A stretch of DNA of 64,000 nucleotides, taken from assembly GCA_037074765.1 (NCBI GenBank), contig JBAMDO010000215.1, forward strand, positions 34,417-98,416, in the 5' to 3' direction. Source of the DNA: Mansonella perstans (Eukaryota > Nematoda > Chromadorea > Rhabditida > Onchocercidae). Positions 38,201 to 50,707 of this stretch are shown in pieces; the stretch's first letter is position 1, and the number at the start of each line of letters is the position of its first letter. A model generated the notes under the pieces. The model was not told the origin of the DNA, ran no database searches, and saw nothing but the letters and a program-made list of their open reading frames with translations. A program made the position numbers and the translations under genes.

Positions 38201-38542
38201 GGTATGGAGGGATATTCCTCAAAAGGTGGCACACAACCACCGCTGGGTGGCAGCAGTATACCAGGAGCTACAGAAGGTATTCACTTTTTCAATACACCAC
38301 GACCACGACCATCGTATATGCCTAATGCTGCTGCTTGGGGTTCACCAGCAGGTCGTGGTTGGGGTGGTGTACCACCACCACCGACGAGCCGATATCCTAT
38401 GCCCGTTCCACCACCACCACCACCAATGTCACTTGGACTTGGTTTCATGCCTCCACCACCGCCACCGCCAGCACCGGTGCCAAAAATGGATCTATCAAGT
38501 TTGTTGGCACCACCTGCTCCTCCTCCACCACCACCATCTTAA
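32207..38542 (+). CDS. SF1: Splicing factor 1 / branch-point binding protein (SFA-1 type)
   Basis: Fourteen exons: 32207-32360, 32624-32914, 32990-33048 (donor uncertain), 33320-33392, 33466-33633, 34126-34201, 34992-35144, 35466-35586, 35816-35965, 36381-36541, 36706-36850, 36999-37103, 37605-37668, 38202-38542. They total 686 residues (C. elegans SFA-1 is of similar size). Order: Ala-rich start; a long RS domain (~residues 60-150) typical of invertebrate SF1 and absent in human SF1; the U2AF-binding ULM-like [23 protein letters not shown]...LNTRE; the KH domain with [15 protein letters not shown] and [14 protein letters not shown]2 [17 protein letters not shown]; two CCHC knuckles ([14 protein letters not shown] and [14 protein letters not shown]); a Pro-rich tail. 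It binds the intron branch point (UACUAAC) with U2AF in early spliceosome assembly. GT donors are poor after exon 3; a GC donor (CAA|GCTAAT) or in-frame GT sites further on also keep phase. Confidence 0.94.
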
Positions 38543-40449
38543 AGTGGATGTTGTTTTGATTAATTTTTGAAAGTGTCATTGAGATTTTGAATGTGGTGAT
38601 ATACATGTATTTAAAAAAAGAAACAGTTTTTTTCCAAGTAACAGATGAATTAAAAATTAAGGAAGTATTTGCTCGTACGAATTTTGAATTAGCCGTCAAT
38701 CACTTTGTTTTGGTTTTTCCTAATTTTGTTAGATCATAAGAATTCACCGTTTGTTGACTTGTGATGATTACTTTAATTATATTTCATGCTTCATTTTTTC
38801 GTTAACCATTTCAAGAGATGATTTTTTTATTTTCACAGAATTAAATTGTTTTTTTTATTTGCTTTTAAAAGCATTTTGCACTCGATATAACAGGAGCCTA
38901 TTATTTAAAAACTTTAAAATTTTTCCGTCAGTGATAATAAAAGCATCTCTCATTAATTCATGAACAGTAATTTTCTCACTATATTCCCTTAATATAGATG
39001 GCATCGTTAAAATCAAATTACATAAATTGTATAGGGAAATATATTACTTTAAGGATGGTATTAAGTGATATTTCAAGTTGATTGCCCATCATTTATTGAA
39101 AGCACAGGTCTTTCAACTTCTGCCCTTGTTGCTGGTAGTTTGAAAAAGTGAGATTTGCGGTTAAAAGTTGAAAGTTCATCAAGAGATTATGGAAACCTAA
39201 AAATAAAGAACTTGGAGATGAACTCTCTTAATGGTAAGTTTTATAGCAAAATTTATTTTTGGGAACTGTTTAATCACTAGATATGACCTCTAGAAAACAG
39301 TTATGAGCTCAATTCATAAAAGTGATTTTTAAGAATAAATGCAGCGATGGCAGGGGAACATTTGATCAAACAAATCGATCAGGTATAAATGAATGTATCA
39401 GATTTGGCTGTGCATTATGCTTTCCTGGTTTAGGAAGTTGCACAGGATAAAAATTACACGAATGATTATTGTGAATTCTCCAGCAGATCGTAGCCCGTTG
39501 TAGAAATGAGACAATGGATGAGACTCCATAATGGATTTCAATACTAGAAATTTTGATCCATTTAAAAGAGATACAAAAAGTCATTAAAAGTAATGCAATG
39601 ATGCACGAGCAAAGTGAAGGTCAAAAGATAGCTCATCAATCAAAAGAAATATATTTGTAAAAACTAAGTGCAATAGTTGTCTTTATAATAGAATTCGTTA
39701 AAAAAATTTGTTAAATTATTTATTCAATTTTAATTTATCATAAACACTGTTCACTGGCTGAATCATTGTTTAACTTAAAGTTAATAATATTAATGACTTG
39801 TGAAAATTTAAAACCGGAATACGAGGAAATATAAGAGGAAATAAACGTATGCAAAGGAAATTTTTGCAAAGGAAATTTTTTTTTTTTTTTTTTTTTTTTA
39901 TGCAAAGTTCTTTTAACGAAAATATCTACCGTTTCTTCGTTTTTCACAGACTAATCATATTTTTGACTGCCCCTTAAGAACTTTTATTTTATTATCTAAC
40001 TTACATCGATTTATCAATGCTAATAATATTAAGCACTATCGATTTTCGTCATGAAAATAGTTTGTGTATCCTCCTATTTGCTTTCCGGTTCACATCCTGT
40101 TTATTAACTGCAGCAGATTAAATTTTCTTAGTCATTAATACTAAAGTGATCTTTTTTTTCGTTCGCACTTCCTGCATTTGTTAAAAGTAAAAGCTAGCAT
40201 TATAATAAAATTATGATAAATTAGGCATTGTAATAAATAAAAATCCAGGATCTGCTAGTACAAAAGAGAACTTCTCACCATGCATGCCTTGCATGCTAAA
40301 AATGCATTCTTGCATGTCTTCTCGTCTTGCATGCAGTAAATTTTAACGAAAAATTGGTGAAATTCAGAATAATGTTGGCTAAATCTGTCAGAAAAGATCA
40401 ATTATGCGCTGATTTGAGTAACTACAGAAGCGTTTTTGCTAAGTTAATG
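38543..40449. other. AT-rich intergenic region
   Basis: SF1 3' UTR and downstream DNA. A poly-T run sits at 39879-39899. Around 40281-40337 the words GCATGC and TTGCATG recur at least five times. No gene supported. Confidence 0.45.
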
Positions 40450-40539
40450 ATGTAATCGATGATATATAGCGCTTTTGGTAAGCTTGGACTACACTATCTA
40501 TTCCTCCGAAGTTTTCAAGATCTAGGTGAGCTGCTAATT

Positions 40540-42290
40540 TTGTTAAAATATACAAAAAATATCAAGTCTACAAGCTATGAAGTTCTGAAGACAGCGTTTG
40601 GACCCAACTCAAAGTCCTCTTCTATTCAGTATAGAATGGTCATTTCCTTGTCACATAAAAAATTTCATCCCTAAACCGATGATCATAAGTACTTCCACTT
40701 CTAAGTACTTCTCTTCAACGCAGGATTGGATATAACCCCCTATGCTGCACGAGACTCTTGAGGCTATAAAGCAGATAAAAACTGCCAAGGCAGCTGGGTT
40801 TGATGGGATTCCATCTGAATTCTGGAAGCATAGAGGCCATATACTCCATGTCAAATTTCACGAGCTTGTTGTAAATTATTGGAAAAAATACAAATTACCA
40901 TCAGACTTCGCAATGCAATCATCATCCTGATTTATAAGAAAAAAGGAGACAAGTCCACCTGCTTAAATTACCAAGGGATAAATAACTCTACTCTCCATCG
41001 CCGGAATAATCCTCACACCTAAACACCTAAACAGATTAACCCTATTGCCGAAAATCTTTTAACTGAAAGTCAAAGCGACTACATCCGACCAAAGCCTTCG
41101 ACACTGTGAGCAGAAATGGTAGATTCTGGGCGATCCCTACAAATTCCTCAAAATGATCATCAGAACGGTCAAGTCAAATTTGCGATGCACTTTCTAAGCC
41201 CTTCTCAATAATCAATGGTGTGAAACAAAGTTGTGTCTTTGCACTAGCTCGATTCATCATTTTCTTCAATATGATGCTACAAAGAATCACAACAAATCTT
41301 GACATAGAAAAAGCCTTTTATCTCCGCTACCTTATTGATGGCAACTTATTCAATCTAAAACGACCAAGGGCGCACACCAAAACCCTAAATCATCTTATCC
41401 GCCAGTTGCTGTATACTGACAACGCGCCCTTGTTGCTCACACCGAAGTGGCTCTACATTGCGCTACATCGTGCTTTGCGCAACCGCTGAGTTCTTTAGAC
41501 TGGAAATTAACATAACATGAAAACAGAAGGTTCTTCACCAACCAGCACTACAAACTGAATACAGTCCTTCACACATCATCATAAGGATTCAGAGCTTAGA
41601 GCTGTTTAGTTAGCTTGGCAGTATCATTTCATCTGACTCAAGGAGAGATAAACACAAAAGAGCTAAACTATCTAAGGTCTACGGAAAGCTCCATAAAAGA
41701 GTTTGGAACAATAGACATCTAAAGAACGTTACCGAAATTGCTGTTTATAAGAACCATGGTACTGCCTATTCTTTTGAATGAATCTGAATTCTGGATCATC
41801 TATTCATCTATTACTATCACCTGCGTCTTCTCGAACATTTCCATCAGCGCTGCATCTGTGCAATCCTTTACATCCACTGCACTGATCATTTAACAAATGA
41901 AACAGTCCTTCAACAGGCAATTATTAACACATTGAACACATGTCCAGGACGTCTCTTGAGGACTGCCCTGTATGGCGAATTTATTACCGGATCCTGCATG
42001 AAAGATGCCCCTAAAGATCAATATAGAGACTTTCTAAAACCGTACCTTAATCTCAGTCAAACTGACTGTCTCAAATAGTCTACTCTAGTATCCAATCGGA
42101 GTCATGAAGACACACAGTTCATAACGCTGCTGTTTCCTTTGAAATTGCCCGCAGAATCAATGCTCAGGAAAAAAGATATCGCAGACAAACCTACCTAAGT
42201 AGACTTTCTACTGCATCATATACAACTAAATTTGCTTTCGGTGCTTTCCTCGTCACAGGCAAGTCTGTGTCAAACGTAAATGAAATCATG
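40540..42290 (+). pseudogene. Degenerate RTE-like non-LTR retrotransposon (LINE) reverse transcriptase
   Basis: Reading all three frames recovers the RT block order of RTE-type elements: linker TAFGPNSKSS; AIKQIKTAKAAGFDGIPSEF (RT motif 1); IIYKKKGDKSTCLNYQGI; ESQSDYIRP; AFDTV-like; ISNGVKQ; LRYLIDGNLFNLKR...TKTLNHLI; LLYTDN in place of the catalytic Y/F-A-D-D; and FKYLGSIISSD-like text. Many frameshifts and stops, and loss of the second catalytic Asp, make it non-functional. The orientation is +. No clear ends or poly-A/short-repeat tail was found. Known context: RTE-clade elements occur in filarial genomes; I cannot assign the subclade by eye. Confidence 0.75.
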
Positions 42291-45200
42291 TAAATCTTCG
42301 TTTGCGAAGGCAAGCCACGACAATGATTGAATTATAATTCGTCATTAGTTTATCAGTGATGACTATTTATTGTCTTAAGTTGAACATATAAAACTTTTGG
42401 TACATTTCTTAATAGCAAATTGCCTTGGAAATTTCATTAACTTTCTACATTTCAACCTTTCACTTCTAAAACTAATGGCTATCAATCATAAAAAAAATAA
42501 TATTAGATGATAATAAATCTTTGCAGAAGTTATAAAATTAATCCATATAACTTTGATTATTTTTGTCTATTATTGAAATAATATTAATCGATTTTTATCA
42601 ATTACGATCTTTTTTAATACAAGAAGTTTTTTGCATGAATTAAAATGATATTTATTGAATGAAATAAATGTAATTTATTAGTACAGATCATAAGTGATAA
42701 TGATTGTTAATTGATTGTTACTTCCAATGAAATTGATTTTTAAATGAAATTCTTTCGTTAACTTCACCAGATATTATCATTTTTCAGTAATGAAATTTTT
42801 TAAGAAAAAAAATCTTTCGTTTCCAAACTTTCAAAAAAATCTTTGATCACCTTTTGATAAGCATTACTCACATTTGTGAATTTTTCAAATCTAATATTCG
42901 AATTTCTTTGCAGACGAAATAAAATTGATAAAACATGCAGTAATATTTATAACAGTTCATTATGAATCATGTAAGCAATCAGTAATTATTCGAATAAATT
43001 TTTTGGATAAGAAAATATTCAAAAATACAATTAAAAAATAAACGGATAGGGATAAATGAATAGAGATATAATGTTAATTATTATTCATTTATTATTCAAT
43101 TATTATCGTTAATTACTATTATTTAATTATTTACTATGACAACATGGTGATGCTAAATTCATCACAACTTCTTAGTTTTCATATCAATGAAATCAACTGT
43201 GTTGTTGCCATATTTAATGATTATTCTTAACTTACCATCAAAATTGTAGGCATATTTATATTAATATTATACAAAAAAATTGCTGTGGCCATTATTTCCG
43301 TAACTGAATTAAATCTTAATGTCACTAAGTATCGTAATCAATAACGTCAAATATTACGTCATTTTTATTTCTTTACACTTTCATCAAGCTATTCCTTACT
43401 AGTTAGGTAATCGGCAGTAAGTGTTGTATTTTCAGTTCCTTTCAATATTTTTTCATTTTTACTTCAATGTATTTAATGAACATCATTACTTCATACTGAA
43501 GCTTAGTAACGATAATCTTTAATAGATATTTTGCAGAAATTTTCAAATAATAGAAATCCTTTGCAAATTATCATGAAATTAGTTATTCAATGTTAATGAT
43601 TCAATGTTTTTTTTTTGAGAAATTAATCAATAATCATAGCTGAAGCTGACACTGATTTCGGAAGAATAGATAAGTTCGATTTTTTCTGTTTTGAAAAAGT
43701 ATAAAAATGAAACGAACATTTCTTGTGTTGCTAGTAAAACTCTTTTCGATCAAAAATGTAACAATGAAACTTTTATAATTTCATAGAACTATGTTAGTCG
43801 TTAACCAAAAAACAGTAATAAAAAATTGATTAAAAAAATACTTCTTTAATAGCAATAATTAGTTCGTTTTTTCTTTTATTTATTCGCTCTAAAATTTGTA
43901 TTGGATTTTTTTTTTTTTTGAATTTTGATTGCAATAATTATAAACTTCGTTAAGAATAAAAAACATTCGTTATTTTACTGAAATGAATTTATTCATTTAC
44001 AGCTATGCGCTTTGTCTGATACTTCTCTTTGAAATCAGTGATATATGTGGCACTAAATTGAAATTAATAGAATCTTAAGTAAAGTTCTATAAAACCAATT
44101 ATTTTTTAAGTTTCAATAAGAATATTTTATTCAGTTTAGTTATTTCAAAAGTGAAAAAAAAAACATGACGAAACAGAGGATATAATGCAAATGGAAGGCA
44201 TTCAAAAAGGACAATCATTATGTCAATGAAAATTTTACTGATCTATAAAAATTTCGATAAATCATTTTATTCTTATTACTGTTTTTATTCGAAAACAAAT
44301 CTTTTCTTAAAAATTGATAAAAACTTTGTGAAACATGTATCATATATTTATAACAATTCGAAACTGCTCTACTGTTATAACTTCCATCCAGAAACTGCTC
44401 TCACTGTTATAACTTATATCCGAAAACCGCTGTATATGTCGTGCCTTTTTTCCAGAAACTTCTCCACTGTTGTAATGCTCATCTAACAACTGTAAAGAAG
44501 GAGAAGAAAAAATGAAAAAGCAACTTAATTACGTCTGAGTATTGAAAAGTCGGAAAAATGAGTCATTAACATAATAATTATAATCTCATGAAGCCTTTTT
44601 GTTTAAAGTATTTACAACGAAAGACATAATTCCCTCTTATTGTAGCAAAATTGACATTACTGTTATTATAGTTAAGAAGCTTTGATTTAAGGCTAAATAA
44701 GGATAAGAAAGGTATGAAATATTAAAAGAATTAATTAGTGAACAGCTTCGGAGATAATAAAACAAATGGCTTATATTGCTTTGGCTTATTTCTTTTCAAT
44801 ACCGTAAAAACATTCATTAAATATTACTATTATATTTTAATTAATTATTTATAAGGCAAAAGAAAACTATTAATTTTAAGCAAAATGAGAAATTAATCTT
44901 TGGTAGAAAAATATAGAATGTTTGTTGCATTCTGATTCATTCCTATCTTAGTGGAATTTTTTTCGATTGCTGATAAACCAGTGCAATATTAGCGATATGT
45001 TAGTGAGAAATTTCGATTTGACTAAATGAATTTTAAAAGTTCAAATTTTTTGAACGAATTCAGAAAAATCGATGTTAATCATAATTCTATTTGCATTTTA
45101 ATTCTTTTTTTTCTAAATAAATTTTTTCAAAATATTAATACTGCTTCCTGCCTCTTCACTCTTCATTTGAAACATTATTTCTGATAGAGCGTCATACCAA

Positions 45201-45586
45201 TCAGGTTTCAAAATCTTTCCAAAAGTCAAAGTCGATATGCCATTTAATTAAATATTCGTAATTAGAGTTAACATAGTAGAGAGTTAAAAATGATGTGAGA
45301 GGTTTGAGAAAAGGGAAAACAGAATTGGCAGAAATAATTGTTGTAAACTATCAAAAATTGATAAGGTCAATAAGATACATTAAGCTTATACAGTATATCA
45401 TCGTTATCAGCTTATAACCATATATTATTTCAGGTATTTAATATAATGATCATCCACAATTTAACAAAATATATTTTGTACAAAATTATGTCATATCTGA
45501 CAATATTACGGATCAAATATCTGAATAAATGAAATCGATTAATATGCCATAAAAGGCAACTTCAAAATTTCAGGCTTTCCTTCAGA
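42291..45586. other. AT-rich intergenic region
   Basis: No supported gene in this 3.3-kb stretch, which has homopolymers and one degenerate tandem repeat (44355-44484). Confidence 0.5.
44355..44484. repeat. Degenerate three-copy repeat (~40 bp)
   Basis: GAAACTGCTC...ACTGTTATAACTT..ATCC occurs about three times with drift (last copy GAAACTTCTCCACTGTTGTAA). No known family recognised. Confidence 0.55.
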
Positions 45587-48437
45587 ATGCTAACGAAATT
45601 TTCAATTTATATCGCAGGAGGAATTGTTGTTTGTGTTCTAAATATGCTCGGTTTCACTGCAATCGTTCGAACAAGGACAAATCGCGAACGATTTGGTCTT
45701 ATAGGAATGGAAGTTTGATGATTTTTCAATAATTTTTAGTGTGAAATCATCATTTCAAATATTCGTTATCTATAAGATAGCTGATAATAGAAGTTCTATG
45801 AAACAGCACTCTTTTCCTGAATATTCTCATATTCTTAAATGCTTTCTGAGGCAATGAAAAGTATTACAACAATTTTTATAATCAAAAAAGATATTTATAA
45901 GTTACAAATATTTATGAAATATGGCATTTCAGTTTTTTGCGGACGGTTTAATGGGATTTGCAATAGCAATAGCTGGTGTAACACGTATCACGGAAGTTTT
46001 TTTGGGAACTGCTAATAGTACAGTTTCAAGATTAATTTGTGTATTTACGCCTCATAATGTTATTTTGGCTTGGTTAGTATTTTTCGTCAAACTTATTTAA
46101 ACTTCCAAAATTCAAACAATTTCCTGATTTCTGAAGACAATAACTAAATCTAGCGAATTTCGAGTGTTATTGATTAAATAATTCAAAAAGAATAATGTTT
46201 TGACTTACATTCTTTTGATGAATTTCTGATATGTAAGTTACATACACGAAAAATTCAAATACAGTATTTTTTGTCTATTTCAACAAATTCCACATTAAAA
46301 TTTTGATATTCTTTGGTTATCCTAAAATAATTGAAATGTGGGACGTATCAAAAAATACCAACAACAAATTATTTGTTTTTTATTAATAAATACAATACAA
46401 AGGAAGTATAAGTCTTACTCTGGATGATTTTGCTATTGAAATTTTCAACACCATCAATGCAGTCTAAATTTTCTTGCAACATAAAATCTTTTTAAAAAAA
46501 CTTCTCAATTTGCTCATTAATATTCGCATCTGCTATTTTCAGTAAATACAACTCTGATAATGTTGTTATTATGAAATGGAGATAATACGAAAACAATTAT
46601 TGTCATTCCATAAAGGCCTTTTCTACACCATTTTCTCTTTATTCATTCCATTCACCTCTATTAGCTACATTCCTTTTTCTCACTTTTGTTACTCAAATTA
46701 AGGATCAATGCTAATTGTATAAAGTACATTAATTGTCACATAAAAAAGAAAACATAGCTCTTGGCTGTGCCGACAAAATCATCTCAGCTGCATAAATTGA
46801 TAACAATGATTATTACTATGTTAGATGTAAGACTATTTATTTATTCTAACGGTAAATGACGAAAAATTTAGGACTGAACCGATGACTGCCATATCAATGC
46901 TTGTAGTAAGTATCGATCGATTTATATCAGTCTTCAAACCTATCTTATATTATAAAAAGATGTTGAATATTCAGTTTTATTTGGTATGATTAACTAGCAT
47001 TTTTATGTAAAGAAATATTGATTGTAGAAAAGAGGAAAACCAAGATATAACTTATTAATTATTGGAACATCAAATCGAAAGTTTAAGATTTTTTGCGATA
47101 AGTATGAAATATAACTTGTTTCATATTATTTTTTTATAGGCCAGAATATTCATTAAAGGATATATTCATTCATTAGAGAACTGAAGTTGGATTTATATCA
47201 TTTTCAAATTACTTATGTATAAAAGAAGTTTAAATTTCAGATAGTTGGCAGCAATTCAGCAGTTTTTCTACTGATATCTGCAAATGCACTTTGTTCATAT
47301 TTCAATAATATCAAAGTGCATGCTTTCTGTTGGTTAGCATTGTCAAACTTTTTGATGTGAAACTTAAAAATTAAACAAAAAAATGAATAAATAAAATTAA
47401 TTGAACCATTAACAGATAACATTTGGAGTTTCGTCAAAATTTTTTGCTTCAAATTTTAAATTTGAATTAGCAAAATAAGTTCGATATAAATGTCAAAAAA
47501 ATTAAAATGAGTTCATTTCAATCAGCGCAATATTCACGTAACTTTAGACGGCAAAATCTCCAGAGTTTTTTACAGGACACCAAGTAGCCGATGTCTAATA
47601 TTCAACCTAATATACTACGGTGTCCGCATTAGTGCGGCTGTCGGAAGTATTGTACTTTACATTTTCACTTTATTCATCATTCGAAAACACACCAAAAAAA
47701 TTAAAAATCAACAGGTCCCTACTATTTTCTTTCTAATTTGCTGATGAGTTAATGAAAGCTATTCAAGTGGAATTAAATACTTTTCCGTACCGTTAAATTC
47801 ATCCCAAATAACAATGGCCATGATTAATTAAATTCAGTTTTTTTAGTGTTTGTTCATTCATATCAAACTTGACGATTTTTTAATTTTTGTGGTTTTCTTT
47901 TCATTGCAATGTATTACGAACAGAAATTAATAATATTTCCATTCGATATTTTTAGAGTTTTGGATCAGTTGGTATAGACAAACTCCAACTAAATTTTACA
48001 ATAACAGTAGGCTTGTCATGTTTTGCAAATGCTGGTCTTTATATTCTTCCTATGATTGTGGCATTGTTTGAAGTTAGTAGTGATATAATATCACATTCTG
48101 TTTACTCAACAATTATTCTTATATCATTTTTAAATTCTCTCTCCAAAACAATTATTTTTGGATATCGTTCGCAGGAAATCCGTGAAGCCATCATTGATGT
48201 TGTGTTGGATGTATTTCACAAGTAAGTATATTTCTCCTATTTGCATTAAAGGACACTATTTTTTTTATCCTGCTGATGTTGATTTAAAGTCTTGTATTAA
48301 AAAATGATAGATGACATTCGAAGTTACTTAAATGATTTTTACAACGCAGATTTGGAATCCATATAGCACGAAGTTCGATGGTTAGCGAATTCAGGACCAA
48401 ACCAAACACTGGAATAGCTGCTGGCTTTAAAAGTTAA
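45587..48437 (+). CDS. Seven-transmembrane chemoreceptor-type GPCR (SRSX-like)
   Basis: Seven exons keep phase and give 320 residues: 45587-45712, 45933-46072, 46872-46983, 47241-47332, 47576-47714, 47956-48221, 48350-48437. TM1 is IYIAGGIVVCVLNMLGFTAI, TM2 GLMGFAIAIAGV. TM3 ends AISMLVVSIDRFISVFKPIL, where SIDRF takes the DRY position. TM5 is followed by the basic loop IIRKHTKKIKNQQ. TM7 contains LISFLNSLSKTIIFGYRS with N-S-[LS]-x5-[IF] in place of NPxxY. The length and the I-D-R-F-x-x-V-x-x-P motif fit nematode rhodopsin-like chemoreceptors such as SRSX. A ligand cannot be guessed. Start: a single ATG one base after the acceptor CCTTCAG. The last exons and 3' UTR are duplicated in inverted orientation at 52226-53135. 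Confidence 0.85.
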
Positions 48438-49024
48438 TAGTGATACCTAAATATTTCAAAAGGGTTTTCTGATTTTTCTTTTTTATATAAATATTGGTTC
48501 TTTTAAAGTTCGAAAAGAGAAATAATTATTAACTATGAATAATTTTTATCTTTAAAACATCTTTAAAGAAAAATCTGAATGAAAAGATTGTGTCATTGGT
48601 CGTAAATATTTTATTTCATATTTCTTTTGTCGTAATTTTTAGATATTTTTTGTTTTAAACCATTTCTGGCTTCACTATTGTTGTAATTCTAATCATTATT
48701 TTGCAATAAAGCTGACGTTAAAAAGTTTGCTCGATATTTTGTATAAATGCTTTTCTGTCATTAATGGAATATTAAAACTAAATTTCCAATTATTGTTTAA
48801 TTCTTAGCATCATTTGCTATATCATCTTCAAAATATTTGCGTCTTTTAATTTCAAATTCTGCACCCATAAAAAAATCCAGGAAATATTCGTTGAAAGATT
48901 TGAATTACAGTGTCTTTTTCCTTTTTACTCAACTGATTCACTAGTTATCTGACGGCCACTGCCATTTGGTAGAGTGAAAATTTTATTGTAATTTTTGCAT
49001 TTTTAGTAAGTGGAATAATAAATG
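48125..49024. repeat. Inverted repeat, left arm (GPCR exons 6-7 and 3' flank)
   Basis: This ~900-bp segment reappears as its reverse complement at 52226-53135 with few differences. The arm starts inside GPCR exon 6 and runs through the last intron, exon 7, 3' UTR and ~0.5 kb beyond. Confidence 0.9.
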
Positions 49025-50707
49025 CGGAGAATTTCCTGGTTAAAATGTAATTTTCTAATATCAATTGTTTCAAATTGAAATGCTTATGAAATAAATGATT
49101 TGATAAATCCTTTGTCCACAATTATACGTCAGCACATTGCAGGGTAACCTTTGATCTTTAAAAACTTAGCGTCTAAAGGTCATGTCGAAATGTCATAAGC
49201 CAAACTCGCTCATATCCGCAAAATGCCGCTGTAAAATACGGCATTTACCTAAAGGCTATAACCTTTGTCATCAATCATTTTTGCATCATCCTTCGACAGC
49301 TTCTTTGTGCTCTTCATTTTATCCTTTTATTTCATTATCATTTGTTAAAACGCTTTCGATTAATTTTCCCCACCATTCCGCTCATTTTTTGTTGTCCTTA
49401 TTTTGTATTAGATTGTACCGTTGTATTAGTGCTTGCTCAATAAAATTTAATTACTCAAGTCCAAGTTTGAGGCTAAGATAAGCTTCGACACACATCCTTC
49501 CACCGAAAGTGAGTAATCTACAAAAGTTTTGTGCCCTCACACATAATTCAACTACAAGACTTCGTCCGCAGAATATACTTTACAACACCATGCTCTTCTT
49601 CACTGCTATCGGTACCTTTTCATTACGTCCATTACAACTTGGGACTTTTACGTAACATTTGATTTAGTTCAAAATTCAATTAGTCCTCTAATCACATCTG
49701 AATTAATAAACCAATTTTGCGGTCTGATTTCGGTTATTCCGAATTTTATTCTTTCCCATTTGCTAATTTTTTTTTTTTTTTTCGAAAGGGATTATTCGTT
49801 TGTTGTAGCTTACAGAAAATTTGCTGTTGAATTTAATGCTATGGATCAGCAAAATTTTGCTTTTAAGCAGTTTTAAATTTGATTCTGCGAAGAAAAAAAT
49901 TTTTGATAATTGCTATATTTTTGCTGAAATATAAGGATGTCAAAAAACGAAATACATGTTAAATATAATTAATCTGGCATTTAACTATGGAATGAAGAAC
50001 GAGTCTGTTATATAGCATAGGTCATCGTGAAAAATTTGTTTTGCTTCGCGGGTATCATTATGTTGATGTTTTAATTATTTTTTTTTAAATATTTTTCCTT
50101 TTGCTTTTTTAGATTTGGCAATATTAGTATAAATTTTTATTTTTAATTTTCAATTAAAAGAGTATTTATTGCAAACAGGTTTTTTCAGTCTTCTAAACTA
50201 ATCTTGAGGTTTCCCATCTATTTATTGTTTTCTGCCTTTTTATTACTATTATTTTTAGAGTTCATTAATTTTTGTGTGTTTGATTATATTATTCGATGCC
50301 GAATTTTCCTTATTTGCACCTTTGTTTTTGTTTTCTGCTTAAGGAAGTAAGGGAATTTTGTTTGAGAGTATTATCATGAAATTTTTCACGTGGTTTTCTT
50401 TTTTCCCAATTTCTGGCTTTATAAGTTTCCTACCAACGAAATAAGTGGTCCTGGAAAAAGAGGTGAATGAGTTCACTACTTAATGAGTAGCCAAAGCAAA
50501 AAAATTAAACTTTTTAAATTCATCAGTCAAAGTTTCGTGCTAGATATTAACTATGTTCCCCATCAATTTTAATAATTTATTGTTTTTACTTTGAAAAAAT
50601 GATAATTAAACGGTTAACTGAATAATTAAATAAATAAATAATAATAATAAATAATAAATACAATATTCCGTAATCAATTACAGAATAAGACGTAATTATC
50701 TGATATT
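49025..50707. other. Left spacer between inverted arms
   Basis: No gene supported. It contains an SL1-like sequence at 49445-49471 and may include a decayed LTR near 49184-49492 (starts TGTCG, ends CGACA, but I see no target duplication). Confidence 0.35.
49445..49471 (+). other. SL1-like sequence with 6-nt insertion
   Basis: TTTAATTAC and CCAAGTTTGAG, the two halves of nematode SL1, are separated by TCAAGT and followed by GCTAAG. It is probably a decayed relative of the LTR-borne SL1 sequences annotated at 51188 and 58826-62708. Confidence 0.4.

Noticed and set aside
38187..38570. His-rich 127-codon ORF overlapping the last SF1 exon
   Set aside because: It is an alternative reading of CCA/CCACCA proline codons; the SF1 frame fits splicing and family.
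49182..49481. 99-codon ORF as a gene
   Set aside because: It overlaps possible LTR remnants and an SL1-like word; composition is not protein-like (Ser/His/Phe-rich) and nothing is recognisable.
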